Shown piece after piece: positions 51,857 through 60,342 of a DNA stretch of 60,342 bases. Both the position numbers and the translations under genes were made by a program. The notes under the pieces are model-generated. The model was not told the origin of the DNA. It ran no database searches and saw only the letters and a program-made list of their open reading frames with translations. Source of the stretch: Thiohalophilus sp046483665 (GTDB lineage Bacteria; Pseudomonadota; Gammaproteobacteria; UBA6429; Thiohalophilaceae). Where the stretch lies: NCBI RefSeq assembly GCF_046483665.1, contig NZ_JAWOCR010000041.1, positions 1 through 60,342 on the forward strand. The letters are read 5' to 3'. How positions within the stretch are numbered: position 1 is the first letter of the stretch; the number at the start of each line of letters is the position of its first letter.

Positions 51857-53353
51857 ATGAATAAAGAAATTTTGATGGTGGTTGATGCGGTATCCAACGA
51901 GAAAGGCGTGGACAAGGATACCATTTTTGGCGCCATCGAGGGTGCGCTGGCCACGGCGACCAAAAAACGCTACAACACCGATGTTGATCTGCGCGTCAGT
52001 ATCAACAGGGACAATGGCGACTATCAAACCTTTCGTCGCTGGGAAGTGGTGGAAGATGACGCCATGGAGCATCCGGAGCGCGAAACCACGGTGAGTGCGG
52101 CACAGTTTGAAGAGCCTGATATCCAGGTCGGCGATTTTGTCGAGGAAGAGGTCGAATCAATCGAGTTTGGTCGTATTGCCGCCCAGACTGCCAAGCAGGT
52201 TATCGTACAGAAAGTTCGTGAAGCCGAGCGCGCGCAGGTTATTGAAGAATATGAAAGCAAGGTCGGCCAGCTGGTAATGGGCGTGGTCAAGCGAGTTGAA
52301 CGCGGCAACGTCTATCTCGACCTGGGTGGAAACGCCGATGCGATTATTCCACGTGAAGATATGATCCCGCGTGAATCGGTGCGCCCCGGTGATCGGATAC
52401 GCGGCTATCTCAAGGAAATTCGTCCCGAAGCCCGTGGCCCTCAGCTGTTTGTCAGCCGTACCACTCCCGAGTTTTTGATCGAACTGTTCAAGATTGAAGT
52501 CCCTGAAGTCGGTGAAGGTCTGATTGATATTCTCGGTGCTTCTCGCGATCCCGGCTCCCGGGCCAAGATTGCGGTACGCAGTAACGATTCACGCATCGAT
52601 CCGGTCGGCGCCTGTGTAGGTATGCGCGGCTCGCGCGTCCAGGCAGTGTCCAACGAGTTGTCCGGTGAGCGTATCGATATTGTTCTGTGGGATGAAAATC
52701 CTGCCCAGTTTGTGATCAACGCCATGTCACCGGCGGACGTTGAATCCATCGTGGTGGACGAGGATACCAACACCATGGATATCGCCGTGGCCGAGGAGCA
52801 GCTGTCCCAGGCCATCGGTCGGGGTGGCCAGAACGTTAAACTGGCCAGTGAACTGACCCGCTGGACATTAAATGTCATGTCTGTCGCTGACATGGAAAGC
52901 AAGAGCGAAGAAGAATCCGAGCGGGTTCAGAAGCAGTTTATGCACTCGCTGGACGTGGATGAAGAAGTGGCTTCAATCCTGGTACAGGAAGGTTTTACAA
53001 CTATAGATGAAGTCGCCTATGTTCCCATGGATGAACTGCTGGCGATTGAGGAATTCGACGAGTCGATCGCTGAAGAATTGCGTGGTCGGGCCAAGGACGT
53101 CCTGCTGACCCGCGCCATCAGTACTGAAGAAACCGTTGACAGTGCCGAACCAGCCGAAGATTTGCTCAACATGGAAGGTATGGACCAGAGCCTGGCTTAC
53201 AAGCTGGCCGGCAAGGAAATCTGCAGCATGGAAGACCTGGCCGAGCAATCTGTCGACGAGCTGATGGAGATTGATGGAATGGATGAAGAAAAAGCCGCGC
53301 AACTTATTATGAAAGCGCGCGAGCCTTGGTTTGCTGAAGAACAAAGTCAGTAA
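51857..53353 (+). CDS. nusA: Transcription termination/antitermination factor NusA
   Basis: A 498-aa RNA-polymerase-binding factor controlling pausing, termination and antitermination. In order: the N-terminal domain (MNKEILMVVDAVSNEKGVDK), an S1 domain (VVKRVERGNVYLDLGGNADAIIP near residues 140-162), KH domains (DPVGACVGMRGSRVQAV near 250; LSQAIGRGGQNVKLAS near 315), and two acidic helical C-terminal repeats (EEVASILVQEGFTTIDEVAYVP; MDQSLAYKLAGKEICSMEDLAE). The length matches E. coli NusA. Confidence 0.97.
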   Translation: MNKEILMVVDAVSNEKGVDKDTIFGAIEGALATATKKRYNTDVDLRVSINRDNGDYQTFRRWEVVEDDAMEHPERETTVSAAQFEEPDIQVGDFVEEEVESIEFGRIAAQTAKQVIVQKVREAERAQVIEEYESKVGQLVMGVVKRVERGNVYLDLGGNADAIIPREDMIPRESVRPGDRIRGYLKEIRPEARGPQLFVSRTTPEFLIELFKIEVPEVGEGLIDILGASRDPGSRAKIAVRSNDSRIDPVGACVGMRGSRVQAVSNELSGERIDIVLWDENPAQFVINAMSPADVESIVVDEDTNTMDIAVAEEQLSQAIGRGGQNVKLASELTRWTLNVMSVADMESKSEEESERVQKQFMHSLDVDEEVASILVQEGFTTIDEVAYVPMDELLAIEEFDESIAEELRGRAKDVLLTRAISTEETVDSAEPAEDLLNMEGMDQSLAYKLAGKEICSMEDLAEQSVDELMEIDGMDEEKAAQLIMKAREPWFAEEQSQ

Positions 53354-53390
53354 AACAAGCTAAAACGCTGAGGAGCAGGAGAGAGATTAT

Positions 53391-55910
53391 ATGGCAGATG
53401 TAACCGTCCGACAGTTCGCAGAAGTGGTAGGTATATCGGTAGATAGGCTGCTGGAACAATTCAAGGAAGCAGGCCTGCCGGTGTCCGACGCTGATGCGAC
53501 GATTACGGATGCCGAAAAAATGGAATTACTGTCGTTCCTGCGCAATAAGCATGGCGCAGAGGGCAATGGCCTCAAGGAACCGAAGAAAGTCACCTTGAGC
53601 CGCAAGTCCACCAGCGAGCTCCGCCAGACCGGCGGACACAGTAAAGGTAAGTCAGTTACCGTCGAAGTGCGCAAGAAACGAACTTACGTCAAGCGCAGTA
53701 CGGTGATGGAGCAGGAACAGGAAAAGGCAGAACAAGTTCTGGCTGAAAAGGCCAAGCTGGAAGAAGAGCGGCGTCAGGCTGAAGAAGCGGCCAAGCAGCG
53801 TGAGGCGGAAATTCAGGCTAAACGCAGCGCCGAGGAAGAAGAACGCAAGGCGCGCGAAGCTGAGCTTGAAGCCAAGCGCAAGGCCGAAGAAGAAGCGCTT
53901 GCCGCCAAACAGCAGCAGGAAGAGATTACGCGCAAACAGGCCGAGGAAGCCAAGGAAACCAAACCGGGCGCTCGCCCCGCCAAGGCGAAAAAAGGTAAGG
54001 AACGGCACCAGGATGACAGCGGTACTCGCTATGGCCGCAAGGAATTGCACGTTACCGCTGACAAGTCAGGCAAACGGCGCAAGCGTTCCTCGGGAAAATC
54101 CCGTCCTGTGGCAGCCGGTTCATCCGGGGAGCACGGTTTTCAACGGCCCAATGCGCCGATCGTGCATGAAGTGGCGTTGCCTGAAACCATTACCGTCTCC
54201 GAGCTGGCGCAGAAAATGTCGGTCAAGGCCGCTGAAGTGATCAAGGTCATGATGGGTATGGGCTCCATGGTGACCATTAACCAGGTTCTGGATCAGGAAA
54301 CTGCTGCTGTGGTGGTCGAGGAGATGGGACACATCTCGAAACTGCACAAGGCTGACGCGATCGAAGATGACCTGGTTCTCGAGGGCGAAGTCGGCGAAGC
54401 GGTTCATCGTGCGCCGGTGGTGACTATTATGGGCCACGTCGATCACGGCAAAACCTCCCTGCTCGATTATATTCGTCGCAGCAAGGTGGCGTCCGGGGAA
54501 GCCGGAGGCATTACCCAGCATATCGGCGCCTACCATGTCGAACAGGAAAACGGGGATATCACTTTTCTTGATACCCCGGGCCATGCCGCATTTACGGCCA
54601 TGCGTGCCCGTGGTGCCCAGGCGACGGACATCGTGATTCTGGTGGTCGCCGCTGATGACGGCGTCATGCCGCAGACCAAGGAAGCAGTGCAACATGCCAA
54701 GGCTGCCGGTGTGCCGTTGATCGTCGCGGTCAACAAGATGGATAAACCCGAGGCCAATCCCGACCAGGTCAAGAATGAACTGGCGCAACTGGATGTCATT
54801 CCTGAAGAGTGGGGTGGCGATACCATGTTTGTCCATGTTTCAGCCGCGACCGGGGAGGGCATTGAGTCGCTACTGGAAGCCATCCTGCTGGTTTCCGAAG
54901 TTCTGGAGCTCAAGGCTACCTGCGAGGGCAATGCCCAGGGCGTGGTGATCGAATCCCGTCTGGATAAGGGCCGCGGCCCGGTCGCGACGGTTCTGGTCCA
55001 GAAAGGAACTCTGCGTAAAGGCGACATTCTGCTGGCCGGTCTTGAGTACGGCCGTGTGCGCGCCATGCTCAATGAAAAAGCCGAACAGGTTGAAGAGGCT
55101 GGTCCCTCGATTCCGGTCGAGATTCTTGGTCTTTCCGGTACACCCAGTGCCGGTGACGATGCGGTGGTGGTCCCCAATGAACGCAAGGCGCGTGAAGTGG
55201 CGATGTACCGCCAGGGCAAATTCCGTGATGTAAAACTGGCCCGTCAGCAAGCCGCCAAACTGGAGAACATGTTCTCGCAGATGGAAGAAGGTGAAGTCGG
55301 GGTGGTCAACATTGTGCTCAAGGCGGACGTACAGGGTTCGGTCGAAGCGATTACCGACGCACTCGAGAAACTCTCCACCAACGAGGTCAAGGTCAAGATC
55401 GTCGCCAGTGGGGTGGGCGGAATTACCGAGTCGGATGTGAACCTGGCCGTGGCTTCCAATGCCATTTTGATTGGCTTTAACGTACGTGCTGATGCGGTGG
55501 CCAAACGCCTGATCGACGAGGAAGAGGTCGACCTGCATTACTACAGTGTCATCTATGATTTGATTGATGAAGTGAAAGCCGCGATGAGTGGTCTGCTCTC
55601 ACCGGAGACCCGGGAACAGATCATCGGTCTGGCGGAAGTTCGGGATGTTTTCCGCTCGCCCAAGCTGGGCGCTATTGCAGGTTGCATGGTCACCGAGGGT
55701 GTGGTCAAGCGGCATAATCCGATCCGCGTATTGCGCGAGAATGTGGTGATTTACGAAGGAGAACTGGAATCCCTGCGCCGTTACAAGGACGACATTAACG
55801 AAGTGAAACAGGGCATGGAATGCGGCATCGGCGTCAAGAACTACAATGACGTCAAGGTCGGCGATCAAATCGAAGTCTATGAACGGTTCCAGGTCGCACG
55901 TCAGATCTGA
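53391..55910 (+). CDS. infB: Translation initiation factor IF-2
   Basis: An 839-aa GTPase that places initiator tRNA on the 30S subunit. The N-terminal IF2_N domain (VRQFAEVVGISVDRLLEQFKEAG) is followed by a highly charged Glu/Lys/Ala coiled region at residues about 105-250. The G domain has GHVDHGKTS near 347, DTPGHAAF near 393 and NKMD near 447. Domains II-IV follow. The gene begins 37 bp after nusA with AGGAGCAGGAGAG upstream. An inner start could give a shorter isoform, as in E. coli, but I cannot fix one. Confidence 0.97.
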   Translation: MADVTVRQFAEVVGISVDRLLEQFKEAGLPVSDADATITDAEKMELLSFLRNKHGAEGNGLKEPKKVTLSRKSTSELRQTGGHSKGKSVTVEVRKKRTYVKRSTVMEQEQEKAEQVLAEKAKLEEERRQAEEAAKQREAEIQAKRSAEEEERKAREAELEAKRKAEEEALAAKQQQEEITRKQAEEAKETKPGARPAKAKKGKERHQDDSGTRYGRKELHVTADKSGKRRKRSSGKSRPVAAGSSGEHGFQRPNAPIVHEVALPETITVSELAQKMSVKAAEVIKVMMGMGSMVTINQVLDQETAAVVVEEMGHISKLHKADAIEDDLVLEGEVGEAVHRAPVVTIMGHVDHGKTSLLDYIRRSKVASGEAGGITQHIGAYHVEQENGDITFLDTPGHAAFTAMRARGAQATDIVILVVAADDGVMPQTKEAVQHAKAAGVPLIVAVNKMDKPEANPDQVKNELAQLDVIPEEWGGDTMFVHVSAATGEGIESLLEAILLVSEVLELKATCEGNAQGVVIESRLDKGRGPVATVLVQKGTLRKGDILLAGLEYGRVRAMLNEKAEQVEEAGPSIPVEILGLSGTPSAGDDAVVVPNERKAREVAMYRQGKFRDVKLARQQAAKLENMFSQMEEGEVGVVNIVLKADVQGSVEAITDALEKLSTNEVKVKIVASGVGGITESDVNLAVASNAILIGFNVRADAVAKRLIDEEEVDLHYYSVIYDLIDEVKAAMSGLLSPETREQIIGLAEVRDVFRSPKLGAIAGCMVTEGVVKRHNPIRVLRENVVIYEGELESLRRYKDDINEVKQGMECGIGVKNYNDVKVGDQIEVYERFQVARQI

Positions 55911-55949
55911 TCCGCCACAGACAACGTTTATTACCCAACGGCAGGCTCC

Positions 55950-56321
55950 ATGGCTAAAGACTTCAGCCGAACCCGGCGTATCGGCGAGCAGATGCAGCGC
56001 GAACTGGCAACCCTGATTCAGCAGGAGATCCAGGATCCGCGCCTGGGCATGGTGACCGTCTCTGCGGTGGAAGTCTCGCGCGACCTGGCACATGCCAAGG
56101 TCTTTATTACCGTGCTCGACGATCAACAACAGGATATCGCCGCAAGCCTGGAAGTACTTAACCGGGCCAGTGGCTTCCTGCGTCATGAACTGGGTCGTCG
56201 CATGACTTTGCGCACAGTTCCCATGTTGCGTTTCGTGTACGACGAATCCATGGCCCGGGGTAATGAACTGTCGCGTTTAATCGATGAAGCGGTTAAATCC
56301 GATAAACAACGCGACGAGTGA
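55950..56321 (+). CDS. rbfA: Ribosome-binding factor A
   Basis: A 123-aa KH-type protein that matures the 16S rRNA 5' end and aids cold adaptation. It shows RRIGEQMQRELATLIQQEIQDPRLGMVTVSAVEVSRDLAHAKVFI near residues 9-53 and the end LRFVYDESMARGNELSRLI near 97-115. Located between infB and truB as usual. Confidence 0.96.
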   Translation: MAKDFSRTRRIGEQMQRELATLIQQEIQDPRLGMVTVSAVEVSRDLAHAKVFITVLDDQQQDIAASLEVLNRASGFLRHELGRRMTLRTVPMLRFVYDESMARGNELSRLIDEAVKSDKQRDE

Positions 56322-56333
56322 GGTAGTCAGTTA

Positions 56334-57260
56334 GTGGCAAGGCGTCGTCCCAAAGGCCGTCCCGTCAACGGCATTCTGTTACTGGACAAACCGATCGGAC
56401 TGACCTCCAATGCCGCTTTGCAGCAGGTCAAGCGGCTGTTCAAGGCCGCCAAGGCCGGCCACACCGGCAATCTGGATCCGGGGGCGAGCGGTCTGTTGCC
56501 GCTCTGTTTCGGTGAAGCGACCAAGTTTTCCGGCTTTTTGCTCGATTCGGACAAACGTTACAGGGCCACCTGTCAGCTGGGGGTGACCACCACCAGCGCC
56601 GATGCCGAGGGCGAGGTCCTGGAACGCAAGCCGGTGGGAGAATACAGCCGGGTCGAGGTAGAGGCGATTCTGGCACGGTTTATTGGCGAGATCGAGCAGA
56701 TCCCGCCAATGCACTCGGCGATCAAGGTCAATGGCCAGCCGCTCTACAAACTTGCCCACCAGGGCAAGGAGATCGCGCGGCAGCCGCGCCGGATAACCAT
56801 CCACAGTCTGGAACTGATCAGCCTGGAGGGCGATCAGATGGTGCTGGAGGTGCATTGTTCCAAGGGAACATACGTTCGCACCCTGGCCGAAGATATCGGC
56901 CACCAGCTGGGCTGTGGGGCCCATCTGTCGGCTCTGCGTCGCACTACCGCCGGCCCCTTTTCCGTGGCGGATGCGATCACCCTGGACGAGCTGGAACAGC
57001 GGGCCGAACAGGAGGAACTGGCGGCTCTGGATCGGGCCCTGCTGCCGATCGAGGCGGCGCTGGATGACTGGCCGGAGCTGGTGCTGACGGATAACACAGC
57101 CTATTATCTCTGCCAGGGTCAGGCAGTGCAGATCGCACGAGCTCCGACCAGCGGACTGGTGCGCCTGTTTGTCGGCGATGCACACCGTTTTATCGGGGTG
57201 GGCCGGGTTCTGGCTGACGGCCGGGTGGCGCCCCAGCGACTGGTAAGCAGCGCCGGCTGA
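56334..57260 (+). CDS. truB: tRNA pseudouridine(55) synthase TruB
   Basis: A 308-aa enzyme isomerising U55 of tRNA to pseudouridine. The catalytic Asp is in GHTGNLDPGASGLLPLCFGEAT near residues 42-63. KRYRATCQLGVTTTSADAEGE and CSKGTYVRTLAEDIGHQLG follow, and the C-terminal PUA-like domain ends it. The start is GTG at 56334, 12 bp after rbfA. Confidence 0.96.
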   Translation: MARRRPKGRPVNGILLLDKPIGLTSNAALQQVKRLFKAAKAGHTGNLDPGASGLLPLCFGEATKFSGFLLDSDKRYRATCQLGVTTTSADAEGEVLERKPVGEYSRVEVEAILARFIGEIEQIPPMHSAIKVNGQPLYKLAHQGKEIARQPRRITIHSLELISLEGDQMVLEVHCSKGTYVRTLAEDIGHQLGCGAHLSALRRTTAGPFSVADAITLDELEQRAEQEELAALDRALLPIEAALDDWPELVLTDNTAYYLCQGQAVQIARAPTSGLVRLFVGDAHRFIGVGRVLADGRVAPQRLVSSAG

Positions 57261-57303
57261 GGCGCGCCTGACAAAGAAAAAAGGGCATTTCCTTGCGGAG
57301 TGC

Positions 57304-57333
57304 TTGTATAACGGACCGGTGCGCGGGTAGAAT
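57304..57333 (+). promoter_or_regulatory. Promoter of rpsO-pnp
   Basis: TTGTAT (57304-57309), an 18-base spacer and TAGAAT (57328-57333), 49 bp before the S15 start. This gives rpsO-pnp its own promoter inside the larger cluster. Confidence 0.65.
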
Positions 57334-57381
57334 ACGCGCTCTGATTTTTAGGCAAAATGATTGTAGAACAGGAGCTTGCGA

Positions 57382-57651
57382 ATGGCCTTAAGCGCCGAAC
57401 ATAAGTCCACGATAGTCAACGAATATGCCCGCTCTACCGGTGATACCGGGTCGGCGGAAGTCCAGGTTGCACTGTTGACGGCTCGAATTACTGAACTGTC
57501 CGACCATTTCAAAATGCACAAGCAGGATCACCACTCCCGCCAGGGGCTGCTACGCATGGTCAGCAAACGGCGTAAATTGCTCGACTATCTGAAAAACCGG
57601 GATCTGGAACGTTATCGACAGCTGATTACGAAACTGGGTCTGCGCAAGTAA
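57382..57651 (+). CDS. rpsO: 30S ribosomal protein S15
   Basis: An 89-aa primary 16S rRNA-binding protein. The family motif LTARITELSDHFKMHKQDHHSRQGLLRMVSKRRKLLDYLKNRD spans residues about 31-74. The ATG at 57382 follows CAGGAGC; an in-frame ATG two codons upstream (57376) sits on top of that site and is not used. It is 24 bp before pnp. Confidence 0.97.
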   Translation: MALSAEHKSTIVNEYARSTGDTGSAEVQVALLTARITELSDHFKMHKQDHHSRQGLLRMVSKRRKLLDYLKNRDLERYRQLITKLGLRK

Positions 57652-57675
57652 TTCACGCCGGTAGAAGGACAATTC

Positions 57676-59760
57676 ATGCCAGTTACAATAAAAGAATTCA
57701 AATATGGTGATCACACCGTAACGCTGGAAACCGGGGAAATTGCCCGACAGGCCACCGGCGCCGTCAAAATCAGCATGGGCGAGACTGTCGTGCTGGTGAC
57801 GGTGGTGGCGGAAAAAGAGGCGGTTGAAGGCCGCGACTTTTTCCCGCTTACCGTTAACTATCAGGAAAAAACCTACGCGGTGGGTAAAATCCCCGGCGGG
57901 TTTCTCAAACGCGAGGCTCGACCGTCGGAAAACGAAACTCTCACCTGCCGCCTCATCGATCGCCCCATCCGTCCCCTGTTCCCCAAAGGTTTTGCCAACG
58001 AAGTCCAGATTATCGCCACGGTCCTCTCGCTGGACCCGGAGGCGACGCCTGACGTGGTTGCCCTGCTGGGCACCTCGGCCGCGCTGGCCGTCTCTGGTGT
58101 ACCCTTTAATGGTCCGATTGGTGCGGCTCGTGTTGGTTACAAGGACGGTAACTACCTGCTGAACCCCGGTAGCGAGGGGCTGGAAGGTTCCGAACTCGAC
58201 CTGGTCGTCGCCGGTACTGAAAACGCCGTACTGATGGTCGAATCCGAAGCCAAACTGCTCAGCGAAGAAATTATGCTGGGCGCCGTGATGTACGGTCACG
58301 AACAGATGCAGACCGCGATCGATGCCATCAAGGCATTTGCCGCCGAGGTGGGCACCCCCGCCTGGGACTGGCAGCCGTCGAGCGTTAACGAAGCCCTGCA
58401 CCAGGCTGTCGCCGAAGCCGGCGAGACCCGGTTCAACGAAGCCTATACCATCAGAGAAAAGATGCCGCGCTATGACCGGTTGAACGAAATCCGCAGCGAG
58501 ATTCTTGCAAAACTGGTCTCCGACGAAGAGGGCGGTTACAGCGAATCTGAGGTCCAGGGGGCCATCGGCAAGCTGGAGAAGAAGGTCGTACGCAGCCGGA
58601 TCATTAACGGCGAGCCGCGTATCGACGGTCGCGATACCCGCACCGTGCGCGATATCACTATCAAAACCGGCGTGCTACCGCGAACCCATGGCTCGGCCCT
58701 GTTTACCCGCGGCGAAACCCAGGCACTGGTGGTGACCACCCTGGGGACGGACCGTGACTCCCAGGTGATCGACGCCCTGGAAGGCACTTATCGCGAGCCG
58801 TTTATGCTGCAGTACAATTTCCCGCCCTATTGCGTGGGTGAAACCGGCCGCACCGGTATGCCGGGTCGTCGCGAGATCGGCCATGGCCGTCTCGCCAAGC
58901 GCGGCGTCATCGGCGTGATGCCGGATATGGAAGAATATCCCTATTCCCTGCGCGTGGTCTCCGAGATCACCGAGTCCAACGGTTCCAGCTCCATGGCTTC
59001 CGTGTGCGGTTCCAGTCTCTCCATGATGGATGCCGGCGTACCGCTCAAGGCGCCGGTGGCCGGGATTGCCATGGGCCTGATCAAGGAAGAGAACAAGTTT
59101 GCCGTGCTCACCGACATCCTCGGCGACGAGGATCATCTCGGCGACATGGATTTCAAGGTAGCAGGCAGCGAGGACGGTGTCACCGCCCTGCAGATGGATA
59201 TCAAGATCGACGGTATCACCCGTGAAATCATGGAAGCCGCCCTGGAGCAGGCCAAAGAAGGCCGTCTGCATATCCTGGGCAAGATGAACGCCGTGCTCGA
59301 CAAGCCCCGTCAGGAACTGTCCAGCTACGCGCCACGTTTTATCACCATGAAGATCAACCCGGACAAGATCCGCGACGTGATCGGCAAGGGGGGGGCGACG
59401 ATCCGCGCGATCACCGAGGAGACCGGTACCAGCATCGACATTACCGATGACGGGGTGGTCAAAATTGCCTCTAACGACCAGGTCGCGGCCGATGAAGCCC
59501 GTCGTCAGGTCGAGCAGCTGACCGCCGATGTCGAAGTGGGCAAGGTCTATGAAGGCAAAGTCGCCAAGCTGATGGATTTCGGGGCCTTTGTTACCATCTT
59601 GCCCGGCAAAGATGGTCTGGTCCACGTCTCGCAGATCTGCGAAGAGCGGGTTGAGAATGTCAGTGACAAGCTCAAAGAAGGTGAGATGGTCAAGGTCAAG
59701 GTCCTGGAGATCGACAAACAGGGCCGCATCCGCCTCAGCATGAAGGCCGTCGGCCAGTAA
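57676..59760 (+). CDS. pnp: Polyribonucleotide nucleotidyltransferase
   Basis: A 694-aa phosphorolytic 3'-5' exoribonuclease, trimeric and part of the degradosome. Two RNase PH domains are present (FFPLTVNYQEKTYAVGKIPGGFLKREARPSE near residues 56-86; LFTRGETQALVVTTLG near 342, with the phosphate site NGSSSMASVCGSSLSMMDAGVP near 435-456). A KH domain (VIGKGGATIRAITEETG near 567) and an S1 domain (KLMDFGAFVTILPGKDGLVHVS near 631-652) follow. An intrinsic terminator follows 23 bp after the stop. Confidence 0.97.
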   Translation: MPVTIKEFKYGDHTVTLETGEIARQATGAVKISMGETVVLVTVVAEKEAVEGRDFFPLTVNYQEKTYAVGKIPGGFLKREARPSENETLTCRLIDRPIRPLFPKGFANEVQIIATVLSLDPEATPDVVALLGTSAALAVSGVPFNGPIGAARVGYKDGNYLLNPGSEGLEGSELDLVVAGTENAVLMVESEAKLLSEEIMLGAVMYGHEQMQTAIDAIKAFAAEVGTPAWDWQPSSVNEALHQAVAEAGETRFNEAYTIREKMPRYDRLNEIRSEILAKLVSDEEGGYSESEVQGAIGKLEKKVVRSRIINGEPRIDGRDTRTVRDITIKTGVLPRTHGSALFTRGETQALVVTTLGTDRDSQVIDALEGTYREPFMLQYNFPPYCVGETGRTGMPGRREIGHGRLAKRGVIGVMPDMEEYPYSLRVVSEITESNGSSSMASVCGSSLSMMDAGVPLKAPVAGIAMGLIKEENKFAVLTDILGDEDHLGDMDFKVAGSEDGVTALQMDIKIDGITREIMEAALEQAKEGRLHILGKMNAVLDKPRQELSSYAPRFITMKINPDKIRDVIGKGGATIRAITEETGTSIDITDDGVVKIASNDQVAADEARRQVEQLTADVEVGKVYEGKVAKLMDFGAFVTILPGKDGLVHVSQICEERVENVSDKLKEGEMVKVKVLEIDKQGRIRLSMKAVGQ

Positions 59761-59782
59761 GCCGGCATCCCAGGTGCTTGAT

Positions 59783-59811
59783 AAAAAAGGGCCTCTCGAG
59801 GCCCTTTTTTT
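59783..59811 (+). terminator. Intrinsic terminator after pnp
   Basis: AAAAAA-GGGCCT-CTCG-AGGCCC-TTTTTTT, a strong stem with a T-run, ends the rimP-pnp series. The A-run before it would let it act in both directions. Confidence 0.9.
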
Positions 59812-59835
59812 GTGCCAGTTAGAGAGACTCTGGGA

Positions 59836-59962
59836 GTAAACGCGGAGTTCGCAGAGGCGCAGAGACGCGGAGAATAAATAATTAAATCAATACCTTAATT
59901 AACTCAGGCAACAATACCCGGTTTTTCTCTGCGCCTCCGCGCCTCTGCGTGCTCCGCGTAAA
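59836..59962. repeat. Dispersed inverted repeat, copy 6
   Basis: Left arm 59836-59874 (AAACGCGGAGTTCGCAGAGGCGCAGAGACGCGGAG), right arm 59922-59962 (TCTCTGCGCCTCCGCGCCTCTGCGTGCTCCGCGTAAA), with an AT-rich loop of about 47 bp (TTAAATCAATACCTTAATTAA). It sits between the pnp terminator and the last gene. Confidence 0.85.
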
Positions 59963-60081
59963 ATTGCAGAGAGTTCGAAAAGGGAGAGGGTGAAAATCTG
60001 GATTGGCCCGGTCTGTGCATATTTATCGGCAGAGGTGAATATTTGCCGCCCCGGGGGCGGCGCAGATTGCGAGGAGAGAGG

Positions 60082-60342
60082 ATGAGAGCAATGAGGAGAC
60101 TGGGTGGTTTGCTGTTGCTGTGCGGCACGCTGGCAGGCTGTGCGCTGCCAGCGCCGCCGGATGCGGTGCAAGCGCCGGATAATGCCATGGTATTCGAGCA
60201 CCTGGTGGCGACACAGGAGATAACCAAAATCGAATTTCGGGAATACGGCAAATTCTATCTGCGGCCATTCAAAATCCCGCCGGGGGTACTGGTGTTTGAG
60301 AACGGCGATTTCATGGTCGAGAATATCAAGCCCGGTAAATAT
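60082..60342 (+). CDS. Lipoprotein, 5' part only (runs off the window)
   Basis: The first 87 codons of a gene with no stop before the window ends. A charged start (MRAMRRL) leads into a hydrophobic stretch and the lipobox LAGC, with Cys near residue 20, so it is a predicted lipoprotein. The mature part contains FEHLVATQEITKIEFREYGKFYLRPFKIPPGV. GAGGAGAGAG precedes the ATG; a second ATG nine bases later is possible. I do not recognise the family. Confidence 0.75.
   Translation, partial: MRAMRRLGGLLLLCGTLAGCALPAPPDAVQAPDNAMVFEHLVATQEITKIEFREYGKFYLRPFKIPPGVLVFENGDFMVENIKPGKY

Noticed and set aside
54120..54836. Long open frames antisense to infB (also 54870-55538) and pnp (57550-58401, 58675-59625)
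   Set aside because: Typical shadow frames of high-GC-third-position genes, with no motifs or ribosome sites.
7438..59962. Repeated GCAGAGGCGCAAAGACGC words as a possible CRISPR or tandem array
   Set aside because: Copies are far apart, inverted within each element, and have no regular spacers or cas genes.

Overview
This window reads as one chromosomal segment of a gammaproteobacterium. The rimP-nusA-infB-rbfA-truB-rpsO-pnp order, a YbiT-type ABC-F protein, RlmKL, CbpA-CbpM, HspQ, RelA and a DnaJ-related protein support this. Sucrose-phosphate synthase and a periplasmic DsrE-like protein would suit a salt-tolerant, possibly sulfur-oxidising lineage (Chromatiales or Thiohalobacter-like), but that placement is inference. 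I see no rRNA, tRNA, transposase, phage gene or CRISPR array.

Layout. 1-1010: two integron-type gene cassettes (a GNAT acetyltransferase and a 104-aa unknown) with attC-like sites and no integrase in view. 1090-7430: ybiT, a flavodoxin-fold reductase, a SIMPL protein, a DUF2892 membrane protein, a probable 33-aa membrane peptide, a multiply frameshifted YbaK-type deacylase pseudogene, a TerB-like protein and a PA0069-type radical SAM protein. 7748-19532: relA, then ahcY-pcm; glutaredoxin, GNAT and hspQ on the minus strand; a site-2 protease; an MBL hydrolase, a DHH phosphoesterase, an archaeal-type methionine adenosyltransferase and a Tat-exported aldo/keto reductase. 19983-25657: tex, cbpA-cbpM behind a sigma-32-like promoter, a soluble Cache protein, a 112-aa unknown and a DnaJ-related protein. 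25769-37164: slipin-NfeD pair, rlmKL, a GNAT-nitrilase fusion, a desaturase, a Na/Ca-exchanger-type antiporter, YhbQ and HIT proteins.

37234-48566 is the most distinctive block: a GH100 alkaline/neutral invertase, a PfkB fructokinase, sucrose-phosphate synthase, sucrose-phosphatase, a second (alpha/alpha)6-barrel glycosidase, 6-phosphogluconolactonase, glucokinase, NAD-type 6-phosphogluconate dehydrogenase and glucose-6-phosphate dehydrogenase. On paper they form a closed route: sucrose is made from UDP-glucose and fructose-6-phosphate, cleaved internally, its hexoses rephosphorylated, and the carbon sent into the oxidative pentose phosphate pathway. 48880-60342 holds a beta-CASP nuclease, a DUF1269-like membrane protein, the translation/RNA-decay operon from rimP to pnp, and the start of a lipoprotein gene.

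Two signals cross the whole window. A family of large inverted repeats built from the words AACGCAGAGGCGCAAAGACGC occurs six times, four of them at convergent gene ends. Both SAM-cycle enzymes present (the methionine adenosyltransferase and the short adenosylhomocysteinase) look like the archaeal/thermophile forms rather than the usual proteobacterial ones.
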